A stretch of DNA of 64,000 nucleotides, taken from positions 1 to 64,000 of the forward strand of contig JALNZB010000018.1 in assembly GCA_023229545.1 (NCBI GenBank), given 5' to 3'. Positions 33,529 to 42,420 of the stretch are shown here, in pieces. Under the pieces are notes generated by a model. It did not search any database. It was not told the origin of the DNA and was given only the letters and a program-made list of their open reading frames with translations. The stretch comes from Sulfuritalea sp. (GTDB lineage: Bacteria; Pseudomonadota; Gammaproteobacteria; Burkholderiales; Rhodocyclaceae). Position 1 is the stretch's first letter; each line of letters begins with the position of its first letter. A program made the translations under genes and the position numbers.

Positions 33529-34457
33529 ACACGGTTCCCGATACTTCAGCGACCCGCATCCTGGTGGTTGGCGACGTGATGCTGGATCGCTACTGGTTCG
33601 GCGAAGTTTCGCGCATATCGCCGGAAGCGCCGGTGCCGGTGGTCAAGGTTGAACGCACCGAGGAACGTCCGGGCGGCGCCGCCAATGTGGCGCGCAACTG
33701 CGCCGCGCTGGGGGCGCGGGTGACGCTGTTGTCAGTGGTCGGTGCGGACGAGGCGGGGCGGAGCCTGATGCGTCTGATGAGCGACGGCGGCATCGAATGC
33801 AACCTGCATGAAGATACGCAACTTAGCACCACCGTCAAGCTGCGCGTGATCGGGCGCCAGCAGCAGTTGCTGCGCATCGACTTTGAAAACACGCCAGATC
33901 ACGAAGTTTTGCAGGCCAAGCTGGCGGATTTTGAATCGCGCTTGTTCACCTGCGATGTCGTCATCCTCTCGGACTACGGCAAGGGCGGTCTCGCCCATAT
34001 CACGGAAATGATTCGACTTGCCCGTGCTGCCGGTAAACAGGTGCTGGTCGACCCCAAGGGCGAGGATTACGCCCGTTATGCTGGAGCGACGCTGCTCACG
34101 CCCAATCGTTCCGAGATGCGGGAAGTGGTTGGCCGCTGGAAGGACGAAGCGGAACTTGCAGTGAAGGCCACGCGATTGCGCGAAGACCTGCAACTGGAAG
34201 CCTTGCTGGTGACCCGCAGCGAGGAGGGTATGACGCTGTTCTCGGCCGGTGGTGTGGCGCATGAACCGGCCCTTGCGCGCGAGGTCTATGATGTCAGCGG
34301 CGCCGGCGACACGGTGATCGCCACGCTGGCGGTGATGCTGGGCAGCGGGCTGTCCATGCCGCAGGCCATGCGTCAGGCCAATCTGGCCGCCGGCATCGTG
34401 GTCGGCAAACTGGGCACGGCAACGTGCTCTCTGGAAGAATTGAAACACGTCAATTAG
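33525..34457 (+). CDS. rfaE1: D-glycero-beta-D-manno-heptose-7-phosphate kinase
   Basis: A 310-residue PfkB-family sugar kinase for ADP-heptose synthesis. Motifs: VVGDVMLDRYWFG, ERPGGAANVARN and VYDVSGAGDTVIATLA with the catalytic Asp. It covers only the kinase half of E. coli HldE; the adenylyltransferase half (RfaE2) must be encoded elsewhere, as is usual in Betaproteobacteria. ATG 33525 overlaps the ugd stop. Confidence 0.94.
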   Translation: MNTVPDTSATRILVVGDVMLDRYWFGEVSRISPEAPVPVVKVERTEERPGGAANVARNCAALGARVTLLSVVGADEAGRSLMRLMSDGGIECNLHEDTQLSTTVKLRVIGRQQQLLRIDFENTPDHEVLQAKLADFESRLFTCDVVILSDYGKGGLAHITEMIRLARAAGKQVLVDPKGEDYARYAGATLLTPNRSEMREVVGRWKDEAELAVKATRLREDLQLEALLVTRSEEGMTLFSAGGVAHEPALAREVYDVSGAGDTVIATLAVMLGSGLSMPQAMRQANLAAGIVVGKLGTATCSLEELKHVN

Positions 34458-34464
34458 GGGTCAT

Positions 34465-35451
34465 ATGTACTACGTCGTCACCGGCGCCTGCGGATTCATC
34501 GGCGCAAACCTGGTCAAGGGGCTCAACGAGCGCGGCATTACCGACATCATCGCTGTCGACAACCTGACGAAGGCCGACAAGTTCCTCAATCTCACCGATT
34601 GCGAGATCGCGGACTACATCGACAAGAGCGAGTTTCTCGACCTGATCGAGAGCGGTCAACTGGACGGCGGCGTCGCGGCCATCCTGCATGAAGGGGCGTG
34701 CTCCGACACCATGGAAACCGATGGCCGCTACATGATGGCCAACAATTACCGATACTCGCTGGCGTTGCTGGATTTTTGCCAGGAACAGGAAATTCCCTTG
34801 CTCTATGCCTCGTCGGCGTCGGTTTATGGCGACGGCGGCGTTTTCCGCGAAGAGCGCGAATTCGAGGCGCCGCTCAATGTCTATGGCTATTCGAAATTCC
34901 TCTTCGACCAGATCGTGCGCCGCCGTCTCGCCGGCGCCGACTCCCAGATTGCCGGTTTCCGCTACTTCAACGTCTATGGCCCGCGCGAACAGCACAAGGG
35001 GCGCATGGCCTCGGTGGCTTTTCATCACTTCAACCAGTACCGCGCCGCTGGCAAGGTCAAGCTGTTCGAGGGCTACGGCGGCTATGGCAACGGCGAGCAG
35101 CGTCGCGATTTTGTGTATGTCGGCGATGTGGTCAAGGCCAACATGGATTTTCTGGAAAGCCGGGCATCCGGCATCTACAACCTCGGCACCGGGCGCGCGC
35201 AAAGCTTCAACGAACTCGCCGCCGCCACGGTGAATGCCTGCCGCGCGCTGGAAGGCAAGCCGGCCCAGTCCGTGGCCGAACTGGTGGCACAGGGCGTCAT
35301 CGAATACATTCCCTTCCCGGACGCGCTGAAGGGCAAGTACCAGAGCTTCACCGAGGCCGACCTGGCGCAGTTGCGCGGCGTCGGCTACAAAGACGTATTT
35401 GCCACGGTGGAAGAGGGCGTGGCCGACTACGTGAAATGGCTCGCCAGGTGA
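34465..35451 (+). CDS. hldD: ADP-L-glycero-D-manno-heptose 6-epimerase
   Basis: A 328-residue short-chain dehydrogenase/epimerase that makes the heptose donor for the LPS inner core. Motifs: NADP site VTGACGFIGANLVKGLN, the Tyr-Lys pair in YGYSKFLFD, and RYFNVYGPREQHKG. It lies 7 nt after rfaE1, completing an envelope-sugar cluster ugd-rfaE1-hldD. Confidence 0.96.
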   Translation: MYYVVTGACGFIGANLVKGLNERGITDIIAVDNLTKADKFLNLTDCEIADYIDKSEFLDLIESGQLDGGVAAILHEGACSDTMETDGRYMMANNYRYSLALLDFCQEQEIPLLYASSASVYGDGGVFREEREFEAPLNVYGYSKFLFDQIVRRRLAGADSQIAGFRYFNVYGPREQHKGRMASVAFHHFNQYRAAGKVKLFEGYGGYGNGEQRRDFVYVGDVVKANMDFLESRASGIYNLGTGRAQSFNELAAATVNACRALEGKPAQSVAELVAQGVIEYIPFPDALKGKYQSFTEADLAQLRGVGYKDVFATVEEGVADYVKWLAR

Positions 35452-35476
35452 GTTTGCCCTAGCAGCGGGAGGCGCG

Positions 35477-36379
35477 ATGAACTGGAAGACGCTGGAGGGT
35501 TTCGTCGGCAATACGCCTCTGGTGCAGCTCAAGCGCATTCCCGGCGCCGAAAATACCCGGCGCAACAACGTGATTCTGGCCAAGCTGGAAGGAAACAATC
35601 CGGCCGGATCGGTCAAGGATCGCCCCGCGCTGTCGATGATCGTCCATGCCGAAGCGCGCGGTCGCATCAAGCCCGGCGACACACTGATCGAAGCCACCTC
35701 GGGCAATACCGGGATCGCACTGGCGATGGCGGCGGCGATGCGCGGCTACCGCATGATTCTGCTCATGCCGGAACATCAGAGCGTCGAACGCCGCCAGACC
35801 ATGCGCGCCTTTGGCGCCGAATTGGTGCTGACGCCCAAGGCGGGAGGCATGGAGACCGCGCGCGACCTGGCCGAACAGATGGCGATGGACGGCAAGGGGA
35901 TCGTGCTCGACCAGTTCGCCAACCCGGACAATCCGCTGGCGCACTACGAGGGCACCGGGCCCGAGATCTGGCGCGACACCGATGGTCGCATCACGCATTT
36001 CGTTTCCAGCATGGGCACTACCGGCACCATCATGGGCTGCTCGCGCTATTTCAAGGAGATGAATCCGGCGATCGGCATTATCGGCTGCCAGCCCGAGGAA
36101 GGGTCGCAGATTCCCGGCATCCGCAAGTGGCAGGAAGCGTATTTGCCAAAGATCTACGAGGCTTCGCGAGTGGACCGGATCGAGTACGTGAGCCAGGGCC
36201 AAGCCGAAGAAATGGCGCGACGGTTGGCGCGCGAGGAAGGCATCTTCGCCGGAATTTCCTCCGGCGGCTCGCTGGTGGTGGCCTTGCGCATCGCCAGCCA
36301 GGTGGAGAACGCGGTAATTGTCAGCATCGTCTGTGATCGCGGCGACCGCTATCTTTCCACCGGCGTATTCCCTGCTTGA
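35477..36379 (+). CDS. cysM: cysteine synthase B (O-acetylserine / thiosulfate type)
   Basis: A 300-residue PLP enzyme. The PLP lysine is in NNPAGSVKDRPALSM; the substrate loop is EATSGNTGIALAMAA; the phosphate loop is SSMGTTGTIMG. The CysM-type GCQPEEGSQIPGIRKW segment favours CysM over CysK, and CysM can use thiosulfate, which fits the sulfur transporter near 5 kb only loosely. A GGGAGG ribosome-binding site precedes ATG 35477. Confidence 0.95.
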   Translation: MNWKTLEGFVGNTPLVQLKRIPGAENTRRNNVILAKLEGNNPAGSVKDRPALSMIVHAEARGRIKPGDTLIEATSGNTGIALAMAAAMRGYRMILLMPEHQSVERRQTMRAFGAELVLTPKAGGMETARDLAEQMAMDGKGIVLDQFANPDNPLAHYEGTGPEIWRDTDGRITHFVSSMGTTGTIMGCSRYFKEMNPAIGIIGCQPEEGSQIPGIRKWQEAYLPKIYEASRVDRIEYVSQGQAEEMARRLAREEGIFAGISSGGSLVVALRIASQVENAVIVSIVCDRGDRYLSTGVFPA

Positions 36380-36397
36380 TTCAATGTCGCATTCTAG

Positions 36398-36417
36398 TTG
36401 ACATAATACCAATTATG
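36398..36417. promoter_or_regulatory. TTGACA overlapping an inverted repeat
   Basis: A consensus -35 hexamer TTGACA (36398-36403) overlaps the perfect inverted repeat CATAAT-ACCA-ATTATG (36402-36417) in the 79-nt gap between cysM and the convergent ankyrin gene. No good -10 at 17 bp is seen. A 23-codon ORF with ATG 36453 lies downstream on the plus strand, antisense to the ankyrin gene end. Confidence 0.3.
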
Positions 36418-36458
36418 CGAAGTACACGCAGGACTTATACAGGGGTTGTCTGATGAAA

Positions 36459-37088
36459 TTACTCGACCGCCCCGACCTTGCGCAGATATTGCGCTATCTC
36501 CTCGTGCCCCAGTTTCCGGGCTAACTGCAAGGCGCTAACACCTTCATAATCAGCCAGATCCATATCTGCGTCGGCTTCGATCAGCAGGTGTACGAGATAC
36601 AATTTCCCGAGCTTGACCGCCAGCATCAACGGGGTTTGGCCATTGGGTGCGCGAGCATCCAGCTTCGCGCCTTTGACGAACAACAAGGCTGCAACCTCCT
36701 TGCTGCCACCAAAAATTGCATAGTGCAAAGGCGTCCAGCCGGATGGGTTGAGATCGGCACCGCTGGCAATCAAGGCCTGCACCGCATCCTGCCGGGCCTT
36801 GAGCGCCGCCAGCATCAAGGCTGTATCGCCATGCTGATTACGCCGATTGACGTTGGCGCGATTGGCCAGCAGGGTTTCCAGCAGGGACTGGTTGCCGTTG
36901 CGGGCGGCAATCATCAGCAGGGTCGATCCGCTGCGATCGGCGGTATTGACGTCCATGCCGCGCTTGAGCAGATCATGCACCGCGCCCGTGTCACCGTTGT
37001 TGGTGGCGGCAATAATATCGTCGTAGGCGCCCCCATGTGCCGAACAGGCGGACACCAGTATGGCCATACCGATCAAAAAATTACGCAT
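36459..37088 (-). CDS. ankyrin-repeat lipoprotein
   Basis: About 209 residues from ATG 37088; an upstream in-frame ATG (37103) would add five residues. The N-terminus MRNFLIGMAILVSAC is a lipoprotein signal with lipobox VSAC, so the protein is probably lipid-anchored in the periplasm. About five ankyrin repeats follow (e.g. SGSTLLMIAARNGNQSLLETLL, shown in part as DTALMLAALKARQDAV and TPLHYAIFGGSKEVAALL). Ankyrins mediate protein contacts. Its start overlaps the tatD stop by 8 nt, so it is translated with tatD. The partner is unknown. Confidence 0.87.
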   Translation of the reverse strand: MRNFLIGMAILVSACSAHGGAYDDIIAATNNGDTGAVHDLLKRGMDVNTADRSGSTLLMIAARNGNQSLLETLLANRANVNRRNQHGDTALMLAALKARQDAVQALIASGADLNPSGWTPLHYAIFGGSKEVAALLFVKGAKLDARAPNGQTPLMLAVKLGKLYLVHLLIEADADMDLADYEGVSALQLARKLGHEEIAQYLRKVGAVE

Positions 37089-37863
37089 AACAATCGACTC
37101 CAAACAGGCGGCTGAAATTGGCCGTCGTAGCCTGCGCCAGCTCCTCGATGCCGATACCTCTCAACTTCGCTACTTCCTCGGCAACATGGCGTACCAGCGC
37201 CGGATGATTCAGTTTGCCGCGATACGGGACAGGCGCTAGATAGGGTGCATCGGTCTCGACGAGTATACGGTCGAGCGGGACAAAGCTTGCCACTTCCTTG
37301 ATTTGAAGCGCATTCTTGAAGGTAACAATGCCCGAGAACGAAACGTGGAAACCAAGATCGAGTGCGGCTTCGGCTATCGCACGGGTTTCCGTGAAGCAGT
37401 GAAACACCCCCCCTACTTCTGCGGCGCCCTCCTCCCCGAGAATTCGCAGCGTATCGGCGGCAGCCTCGCGAGTATGGATAATCAATGGCTTGCGGCAACG
37501 GCGCGCGGCGCGGATATGGGTACGAAAACGCTCGCGCTGCCATTCCAGGTTGCCTTCGAGGCGGTAGTAGTCAAGGCCGGTTTCGCCAATGGCAAGCACT
37601 TTGGGGTGTTCAGCCAGGCGGATCAGGGTGTCCTCATCCGCTTCCTCGCCCTCCTGTGTGTCGGGATGAACGCCAACCGCCGCGTAGAGATTGGGGAAGC
37701 GCCCGGTCAGTGCGAGAACATCGGGAAAACGCTCCAGCGTGACGCCGGCGATCAGTGCCCAGCCGACATCATTGGCCTTCATGGCCGCCAGCAACTCGTC
37801 TTCTCTGCCCTTGAAGTCAGGAAAATCGAGGTGGCAGTGGGAATCAACCAGCAAAGTATCCAT
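37081..37863 (-). CDS. tatD: TatD-family metal-dependent DNase
   Basis: 260 residues, a TIM-barrel metal hydrolase. Motifs: VDSHCHLDF (His-x-His metal ligands), GETGLDYYR, IIHTREA, VFHCFTE and ETDAPYLAP. TatD/YcfH proteins are 3'-5' nucleases or deacylases. ATG 37863 overlaps the holB stop (ATGA). In many beta- and gammaproteobacteria a PilZ gene lies between holB and this gene; here there is none. Confidence 0.95.
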   Translation of the reverse strand: MDTLLVDSHCHLDFPDFKGREDELLAAMKANDVGWALIAGVTLERFPDVLALTGRFPNLYAAVGVHPDTQEGEEADEDTLIRLAEHPKVLAIGETGLDYYRLEGNLEWQRERFRTHIRAARRCRKPLIIHTREAAADTLRILGEEGAAEVGGVFHCFTETRAIAEAALDLGFHVSFSGIVTFKNALQIKEVASFVPLDRILVETDAPYLAPVPYRGKLNHPALVRHVAEEVAKLRGIGIEELAQATTANFSRLFGVDCYA

Positions 37864-38918
37864 CAGGCGACCGGTCGCAGGGCGCGCAAGAAATAGGCGG
37901 CCAGATTTTCCAGAAACAGCAATTGATTCAATGGGTGACGCGCACTGCGGCGGAATTGATTGATCTCCCGTCCGGCCGCCAGCAAGGCGGTCGGGTTGAG
38001 GTCTTGTACCCCTTTGGGTCGCGGCCAGCCACTGTGGTAGCGAACCTCTCCGGCCATGCACTCCAGCGCCAGATCGAACAGCCAGCGCTGCACGCCTTCG
38101 ACCAGATGTTCCATGCGAAACAACCCGTCGCCCTTGAGCAGACCGTCCCAGCGCGCGGCAAGCGCAATGGGGTCGGCGGTCGGCGAAATCAGGGAATCCA
38201 CCAGCGCGTCGATGGGGGCCAGTTGCCCCTGCTCTTTCCACTGCGCCACGCGCATCGGAGCGCCTCCGGCGAGCTGGAGATAGCGCGCCGCCTGTTTTTC
38301 GAGCCCAGCGCTGGCCAGCCAGGCCGTCGCCGCATCGGCATTCGGAGCGCCAAAAGGAATCACCCGGCAACGACTGCGAATGGTTGGCAACAGTGATTTT
38401 GTCTTTGATGAAACCAATATAAAATATACGCTTGCAGGAGGTTCTTCAAGTATCTTGAGAAGTGCATTGGCTGACGCCGGATTCATCGCCTCGGCTTCGG
38501 TGATGAGCACGACGCGGTTGCCGTTACGATGGCTGCCGGTAAAAACGAAGCCTTCGAGTTCGCGAATCTGGTCGATCTTGATGATGTTCGCACTGCGCTT
38601 CTTGGTCTTTTCCGCCGCTTTTTTTTCACTGACGCCTTCTTCGGCGTCGTCGTCACCTTCCGGCGCGACACGTCGAAAGTCGGGATGATTGCCGGCGTCC
38701 AACCAACGACACGCCTGACACTCGCCGCATGCGGTCAACTCTTGGGTGATCGACTCGCAGAGCAGAAGCGCGGCAAGCTGTTCGGAGAATGCGGTCTTGC
38801 CGACGCCAGCGGGTCCGACCAGCAGTACGGCATGCGGGAGGCGGTCGAGTCCCTGCCCGAGCAGTTGCTCCTTTATTGCTTCATTCCACTGTAACTGTTT
38901 TAAGTCAAAGTGTTGCAA
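37863..38918 (-). CDS. holB: DNA polymerase III delta' subunit
   Basis: A 351-residue clamp-loader subunit. The N-terminal AAA+ fold has VGPAGVGKTAFSEQ; a zinc-binding cluster is CGECQACRWLDAGNHPDF; ALLKILEEPP and TIRSRCRV follow. An acidic/Lys-rich insertion (EGDDDAEEGVSEKKAAEK) lies after the zinc region. The start is TTG 38918, with GAGGAT upstream, overlapping the tmk end by 14 nt. A short AT-rich patch lies at about 38395-38440 within the gene. Confidence 0.95.
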   Translation of the reverse strand: MQHFDLKQLQWNEAIKEQLLGQGLDRLPHAVLLVGPAGVGKTAFSEQLAALLLCESITQELTACGECQACRWLDAGNHPDFRRVAPEGDDDAEEGVSEKKAAEKTKKRSANIIKIDQIRELEGFVFTGSHRNGNRVVLITEAEAMNPASANALLKILEEPPASVYFILVSSKTKSLLPTIRSRCRVIPFGAPNADAATAWLASAGLEKQAARYLQLAGGAPMRVAQWKEQGQLAPIDALVDSLISPTADPIALAARWDGLLKGDGLFRMEHLVEGVQRWLFDLALECMAGEVRYHSGWPRPKGVQDLNPTALLAAGREINQFRRSARHPLNQLLFLENLAAYFLRALRPVA

Positions 38919-39516
38919 CTATATCCTCAAGTACTTTATTAATTGAATTGGGGGTCTGGGTGGCATCGATCAAACGCACACGATCAGGATTTTCGGTCGC
39001 TATGCGCAGGTAGGCGGCGCGCACCCGCTCAAAAAAGGCTGCTTGTTCCTGCTCGAAACGATCCGGGTTTGAGGTTGCGGCATGCAGGCGTTGCTGGGCA
39101 ATGGCTACCGGCGCGTCGAAAATCAGGGTCAGATCGGGTTGCAGGTCGCCCAGTACCCAATCGGCGAGTTGGTCCAGCTTCTTCCAGCTCAGTCCGCGCC
39201 CTCCTCCCTGATACGCAAACGAAGCGTCGACAAAGCGGTCGCAAACCACCCAGTCGCCACGCGCCAGGGCCGGTTCGATGACTTGCGCCAGATGCTCGCG
39301 GCGGGCGGCGAACATCAGCAGCGCCTCGGTTTCCAGATGCATGGGTTCGGCCAGCAGCAGGGCGCGAAGTTTCTCCCCCAGCGGCGTGCCGCCCGGTTCG
39401 CGGGTCGCTACCACGGTTCGACCCTGGCCGCGCAGATAATCCACCAGCCAGGCGTGTTGGGTACTTTTTCCGGCACCGTCGATGCCCTCGAAACTGATGA
39501 AACGGCCTCGTGCCAT
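38905..39516 (-). CDS. tmk: thymidylate kinase
   Basis: A 203-residue kinase for dTMP to dTDP. The P-loop is FEGIDGAGKST; TREPGGTPLGEKLR and the DRFVDASFAYQGGGRGL substrate segment follow. It lies between mltG and holB in the usual order, 6 nt after mltG. Confidence 0.97.
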   Translation of the reverse strand: MARGRFISFEGIDGAGKSTQHAWLVDYLRGQGRTVVATREPGGTPLGEKLRALLLAEPMHLETEALLMFAARREHLAQVIEPALARGDWVVCDRFVDASFAYQGGGRGLSWKKLDQLADWVLGDLQPDLTLIFDAPVAIAQQRLHAATSNPDRFEQEQAAFFERVRAAYLRIATENPDRVRLIDATQTPNSINKVLEDIVATL

Positions 39517-39522
39517 GTTCGT

Positions 39523-40512
39523 CTAGCGCCTTTGATACTTGTTGACGGCGTTGTTGTGTTGGTCCAGCGACGCTGAAAACTCGCTCGATCCATCGCCTCG
39601 GGCCACAAAATACAGGCTGTCGCTCGGCGGCGGCTTGGCTGCGGCTTGCAGCGAAGCCAGCCCCGGCATGGCAATCGGCGTCGGCGGCAAACCCGCTCGG
39701 GTGTAGGTATTCCAGGGTGTATCGGTCAGCAAATCGACCTTGCGCAGATTGCCGTCGAAACGCTCGCCAAGACCATAAATCACCGTCGGATCGGTTTGCA
39801 GCAGCATGCCGCGCCGCAGCCGATTGACGAACACGGCGGCGACCTGTGGCCGATCAGCCGGCGAGCCGGTTTCCTTTTCCACGATCGATGCCAGGATCAA
39901 CAACTCGTAGGGCGTTTTGACCGGATGAGTACTCTCGCGTCTTTCCCAAGCGGCAGCCAGCCGTGGCTGCATCGACCTGTAGGCGCGGCGCAGGACATCA
40001 ATATCGCTGCTGCCTTTGTTGAACAGGTAGGTGTCGGGAAAAAACAGGCCCTCTGGATGACCTTCCTTCGCACCCAGAAGAGCGAGGATTTTCGTATCGC
40101 TCAGCTTCTGCGAGTCATGAACGAGATCGGGATGTTCATTCAAGGCGGCGCGGAACTGGCGGAAGGTCTTGCCTTCCACCAACACGATTTCGCCCCGCAT
40201 CACGTCGCCGCGCGTCAGCGTGTCGAGCAGCGCCATGGCCGTCAAACCCTCTTCCACCTCATAACTGCCAGCCTTGATTATCGACGAGCGCCCCAGGATG
40301 CGCCCCAACAGTTCGAGTTGCCAGGCTGGCAGATCGATGCCTGCCGCCTCGATGGTCTGCGCCGCCGTGCGCAGGCTGGCGCCAGGGGGCACGGAGAAAG
40401 CAGTCGGGTCGCTTCGCATCGGCAGAGGGCGCACGGTTAACCAACTGGTGCCCGCAGTAATGGCGAGAAATGCGAGAATCAGTGCCAGCAGGATGAGTTT
40501 GAAAGTACGCAT
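39523..40512 (-). CDS. mltG: endolytic murein transglycosylase MltG
   Basis: A 329-residue inner-membrane protein that cuts nascent glycan strands. An N-terminal transmembrane helix (LILLALILAFLAITAGTSW) is followed by a LysM-like region and the YceG catalytic core with the Glu in ILASIVEKETG and FVNRLRRGMLLQTDPTVIYG. It is the first gene of mltG-tmk-holB-tatD-ankyrin and is divergent from ygfZ (86-nt gap). Confidence 0.95.
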   Translation of the reverse strand: MRTFKLILLALILAFLAITAGTSWLTVRPLPMRSDPTAFSVPPGASLRTAAQTIEAAGIDLPAWQLELLGRILGRSSIIKAGSYEVEEGLTAMALLDTLTRGDVMRGEIVLVEGKTFRQFRAALNEHPDLVHDSQKLSDTKILALLGAKEGHPEGLFFPDTYLFNKGSSDIDVLRRAYRSMQPRLAAAWERRESTHPVKTPYELLILASIVEKETGSPADRPQVAAVFVNRLRRGMLLQTDPTVIYGLGERFDGNLRKVDLLTDTPWNTYTRAGLPPTPIAMPGLASLQAAAKPPPSDSLYFVARGDGSSEFSASLDQHNNAVNKYQRR

Positions 40513-40598
40513 AACACATTGAATAAGGACGGGGCGGACGCCATCTACAGCGCTGCCGCGATAATAACATTCCCAACCCTTCGACCCGGACCCGCCTC

Positions 40599-41642
40599 AT
40601 GACTCACGAATGGATTCCCTTCCTTGCCAGCCACGGACTGGCGGTCGACGGCAGCCACTTTGGCTCAGTCGCGGACGAGCTGATCGCGGCACGCGACGGC
40701 GCGGTTGTGGCCCCCTTGACCGACCTCGGCCTGATCCGCGCCAGCGGCGTCGATGCCGCCGGGTTTCTGCACAATCTGCTGACCAACGATATCAACGGCA
40801 TCACGCCGGATGGCGCGCGCTTTGCGGGTCTGTGCACGCCCAAGGGACGCCTACTAGCGCTGCTCTTGATCTGGCGCGAGGGCGATGACTTCCTGCTGAT
40901 GTTGCCGCGTGACATATTGCCGGCGACATTGAAAAGACTGTCGATGTACGTGCTGCGCTCCAGGGTAAAGCTAAGCGACGCGACGGCGCAGCGGGCGCTG
41001 ATCGGTTATTCGAACGGAACCACCGTCCCGCCAGCACCGACTATTGCCGCCGATCTGCCGCGTTTCGGCGTGACGGCTTTGGCCGGTGGCCACGTCATTC
41101 GCCTCGACGACAAGCGCTGGCTGCTTGCCCCCAGCCCGGAAGCGGCCATCGCCCGCTGGGCCGAACTGACCGCCAGCGCCAAACCCGTGGGCCTCGCCGC
41201 CTGGCAATGGCTGGAGATCGCCGCCGGGCAGCCGCGTGTGGTCGCCGCGACGCAGGAGGCCTTTGTGCCGCAAATGCTGAACATGGAACTGCCCGCCGTG
41301 GCGGGCCTGAGTTTCACCAAGGGCTGCTATCCGGGACAGGAAATTGTCGCCCGCACGCAATATCTGGGCAAGATCAAGCGGCGGATTTATCGTGCCAGAC
41401 TTGCCACGGCGGTTACCCCCGGTACCCTTGTCTATGCCCCGGAAACCGGCGATCAGTATTGCGGCGCGGTGGTCAGCGTGGCGCCCTCCCCAGCTGGCGG
41501 TTTCGAATGTCTGGTCTGCGTCCAGATCGGTGCCGTGGAATCCGGGGAAGTTCGCGTTGGCGCCGTAGACGGCGAGCGACTGGAGTTTCTGCCCCTGCCT
41601 TACGCCCTGAAAGAAGCCCCCTTGGGGGACGAGATCGCCTGA
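40599..41642 (+). CDS. ygfZ: folate-binding FeS-cluster maintenance protein YgfZ
   Basis: A 347-residue GcvT-like protein that uses tetrahydrofolate to help repair or assemble iron-sulfur enzymes. The family signature KGCYPGQEIVARTQY, including the essential Cys, is present at about 244-258. It lies 10 nt upstream of the NRDE-family gene. In betaproteobacteria ygfZ is typically divergent from mltG, as here. Confidence 0.95.
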   Translation: MTHEWIPFLASHGLAVDGSHFGSVADELIAARDGAVVAPLTDLGLIRASGVDAAGFLHNLLTNDINGITPDGARFAGLCTPKGRLLALLLIWREGDDFLLMLPRDILPATLKRLSMYVLRSRVKLSDATAQRALIGYSNGTTVPPAPTIAADLPRFGVTALAGGHVIRLDDKRWLLAPSPEAAIARWAELTASAKPVGLAAWQWLEIAAGQPRVVAATQEAFVPQMLNMELPAVAGLSFTKGCYPGQEIVARTQYLGKIKRRIYRARLATAVTPGTLVYAPETGDQYCGAVVSVAPSPAGGFECLVCVQIGAVESGEVRVGAVDGERLEFLPLPYALKEAPLGDEIA

Positions 41643-41652
41643 ACGAAAAATA

Positions 41653-42420
41653 ATGTGCCTGATCCTCGTCGCCTGGCGGGTTCATCGCGATTACCCGCTG
41701 GTGGTGGCGGCCAATCGCGATGAGTTCTTCGCCCGCCCGACGGCACCTGCCGCCTTCTGGAAAGACGCGCCGCAGATCCTGGCCGGACGTGACCTTGAAG
41801 CCGGCGGCACGTGGCTGGGCATCACCCGCAGCGGGCGTTTTGCCGCGCTGACGAATTTCCGCGATCCGGCGCAGAACCGCAGCGGCGCGCCTTCGCGCGG
41901 CAGGCTGGTGGCGGATTTTCTGGCCGCAAGCGAAGCGCCGCCAGCTTATCTGGAGCGCATCGCGCCTCGCGCCAGCCAGTGCAACGGCTACAACCTGCTG
42001 GTGGGCGATGGCGAGACGCTGTGGTGGTCGTCGAACATGGGCGGCGAATCGCGGCGACTGGAGCCGGGCGTGTATGGCGTATCCAACCATCTGCTCGATA
42101 CGCCTTGGCCAAAAGTCGGCGCTGGCAAGACGGCGCTGGCACAAGCGATTGACCGGTTGCCCGAAGATGAAGCGCTGTTTCAACTGCTGCGGGACGATGG
42201 CATCCATCCCGACGAACAGTTGCCGCACACCGGGGTTCCCCTCGACTGGGAGCGCCTGCTGTCCTCGGCCTTCGTCAAGTCGCCCGACTACGGCACGCGC
42301 AGCTCAACCGTATTGTGCATGGGGCGGGACGGCTGGACCAGTTTCGACGAGCAGACCTGGCTGCCGAGCGCGCAGCGCGGCGAGCGCCTGCGCTATCGAT
42401 TTATTTCCCGGCTGCCATGA
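41653..42420 (+). CDS. NRDE-family protein (TANGO2-like)
   Basis: A 255-residue protein with the Ntn-hydrolase-like NRDE motif: MCLILVAWRVHRDYPLVVAANRDEF. The Cys at position 2 and NRDE at about 21-24 are the family hallmarks; GTWLGITRSGRFAALTNFRDP follows. TANGO2 relatives are linked to haem handling in animals; the bacterial role is unknown. It is co-directional with ygfZ. Its last 20 nt overlap the end of the convergent L,D-transpeptidase gene. Confidence 0.9.
   Translation: MCLILVAWRVHRDYPLVVAANRDEFFARPTAPAAFWKDAPQILAGRDLEAGGTWLGITRSGRFAALTNFRDPAQNRSGAPSRGRLVADFLAASEAPPAYLERIAPRASQCNGYNLLVGDGETLWWSSNMGGESRRLEPGVYGVSNHLLDTPWPKVGAGKTALAQAIDRLPEDEALFQLLRDDGIHPDEQLPHTGVPLDWERLLSSAFVKSPDYGTRSSTVLCMGRDGWTSFDEQTWLPSAQRGERLRYRFISRLP
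42108..42136 (-). repeat. dispersed CCAGCGCCGAC motif, copy in the NRDE gene
   Basis: The minus-strand copy has its core at 42115-42125. On the coding strand it is read as KVGAGKTA. It matches the consensus at about 24 of 28 fixed positions. Confidence 0.5.
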
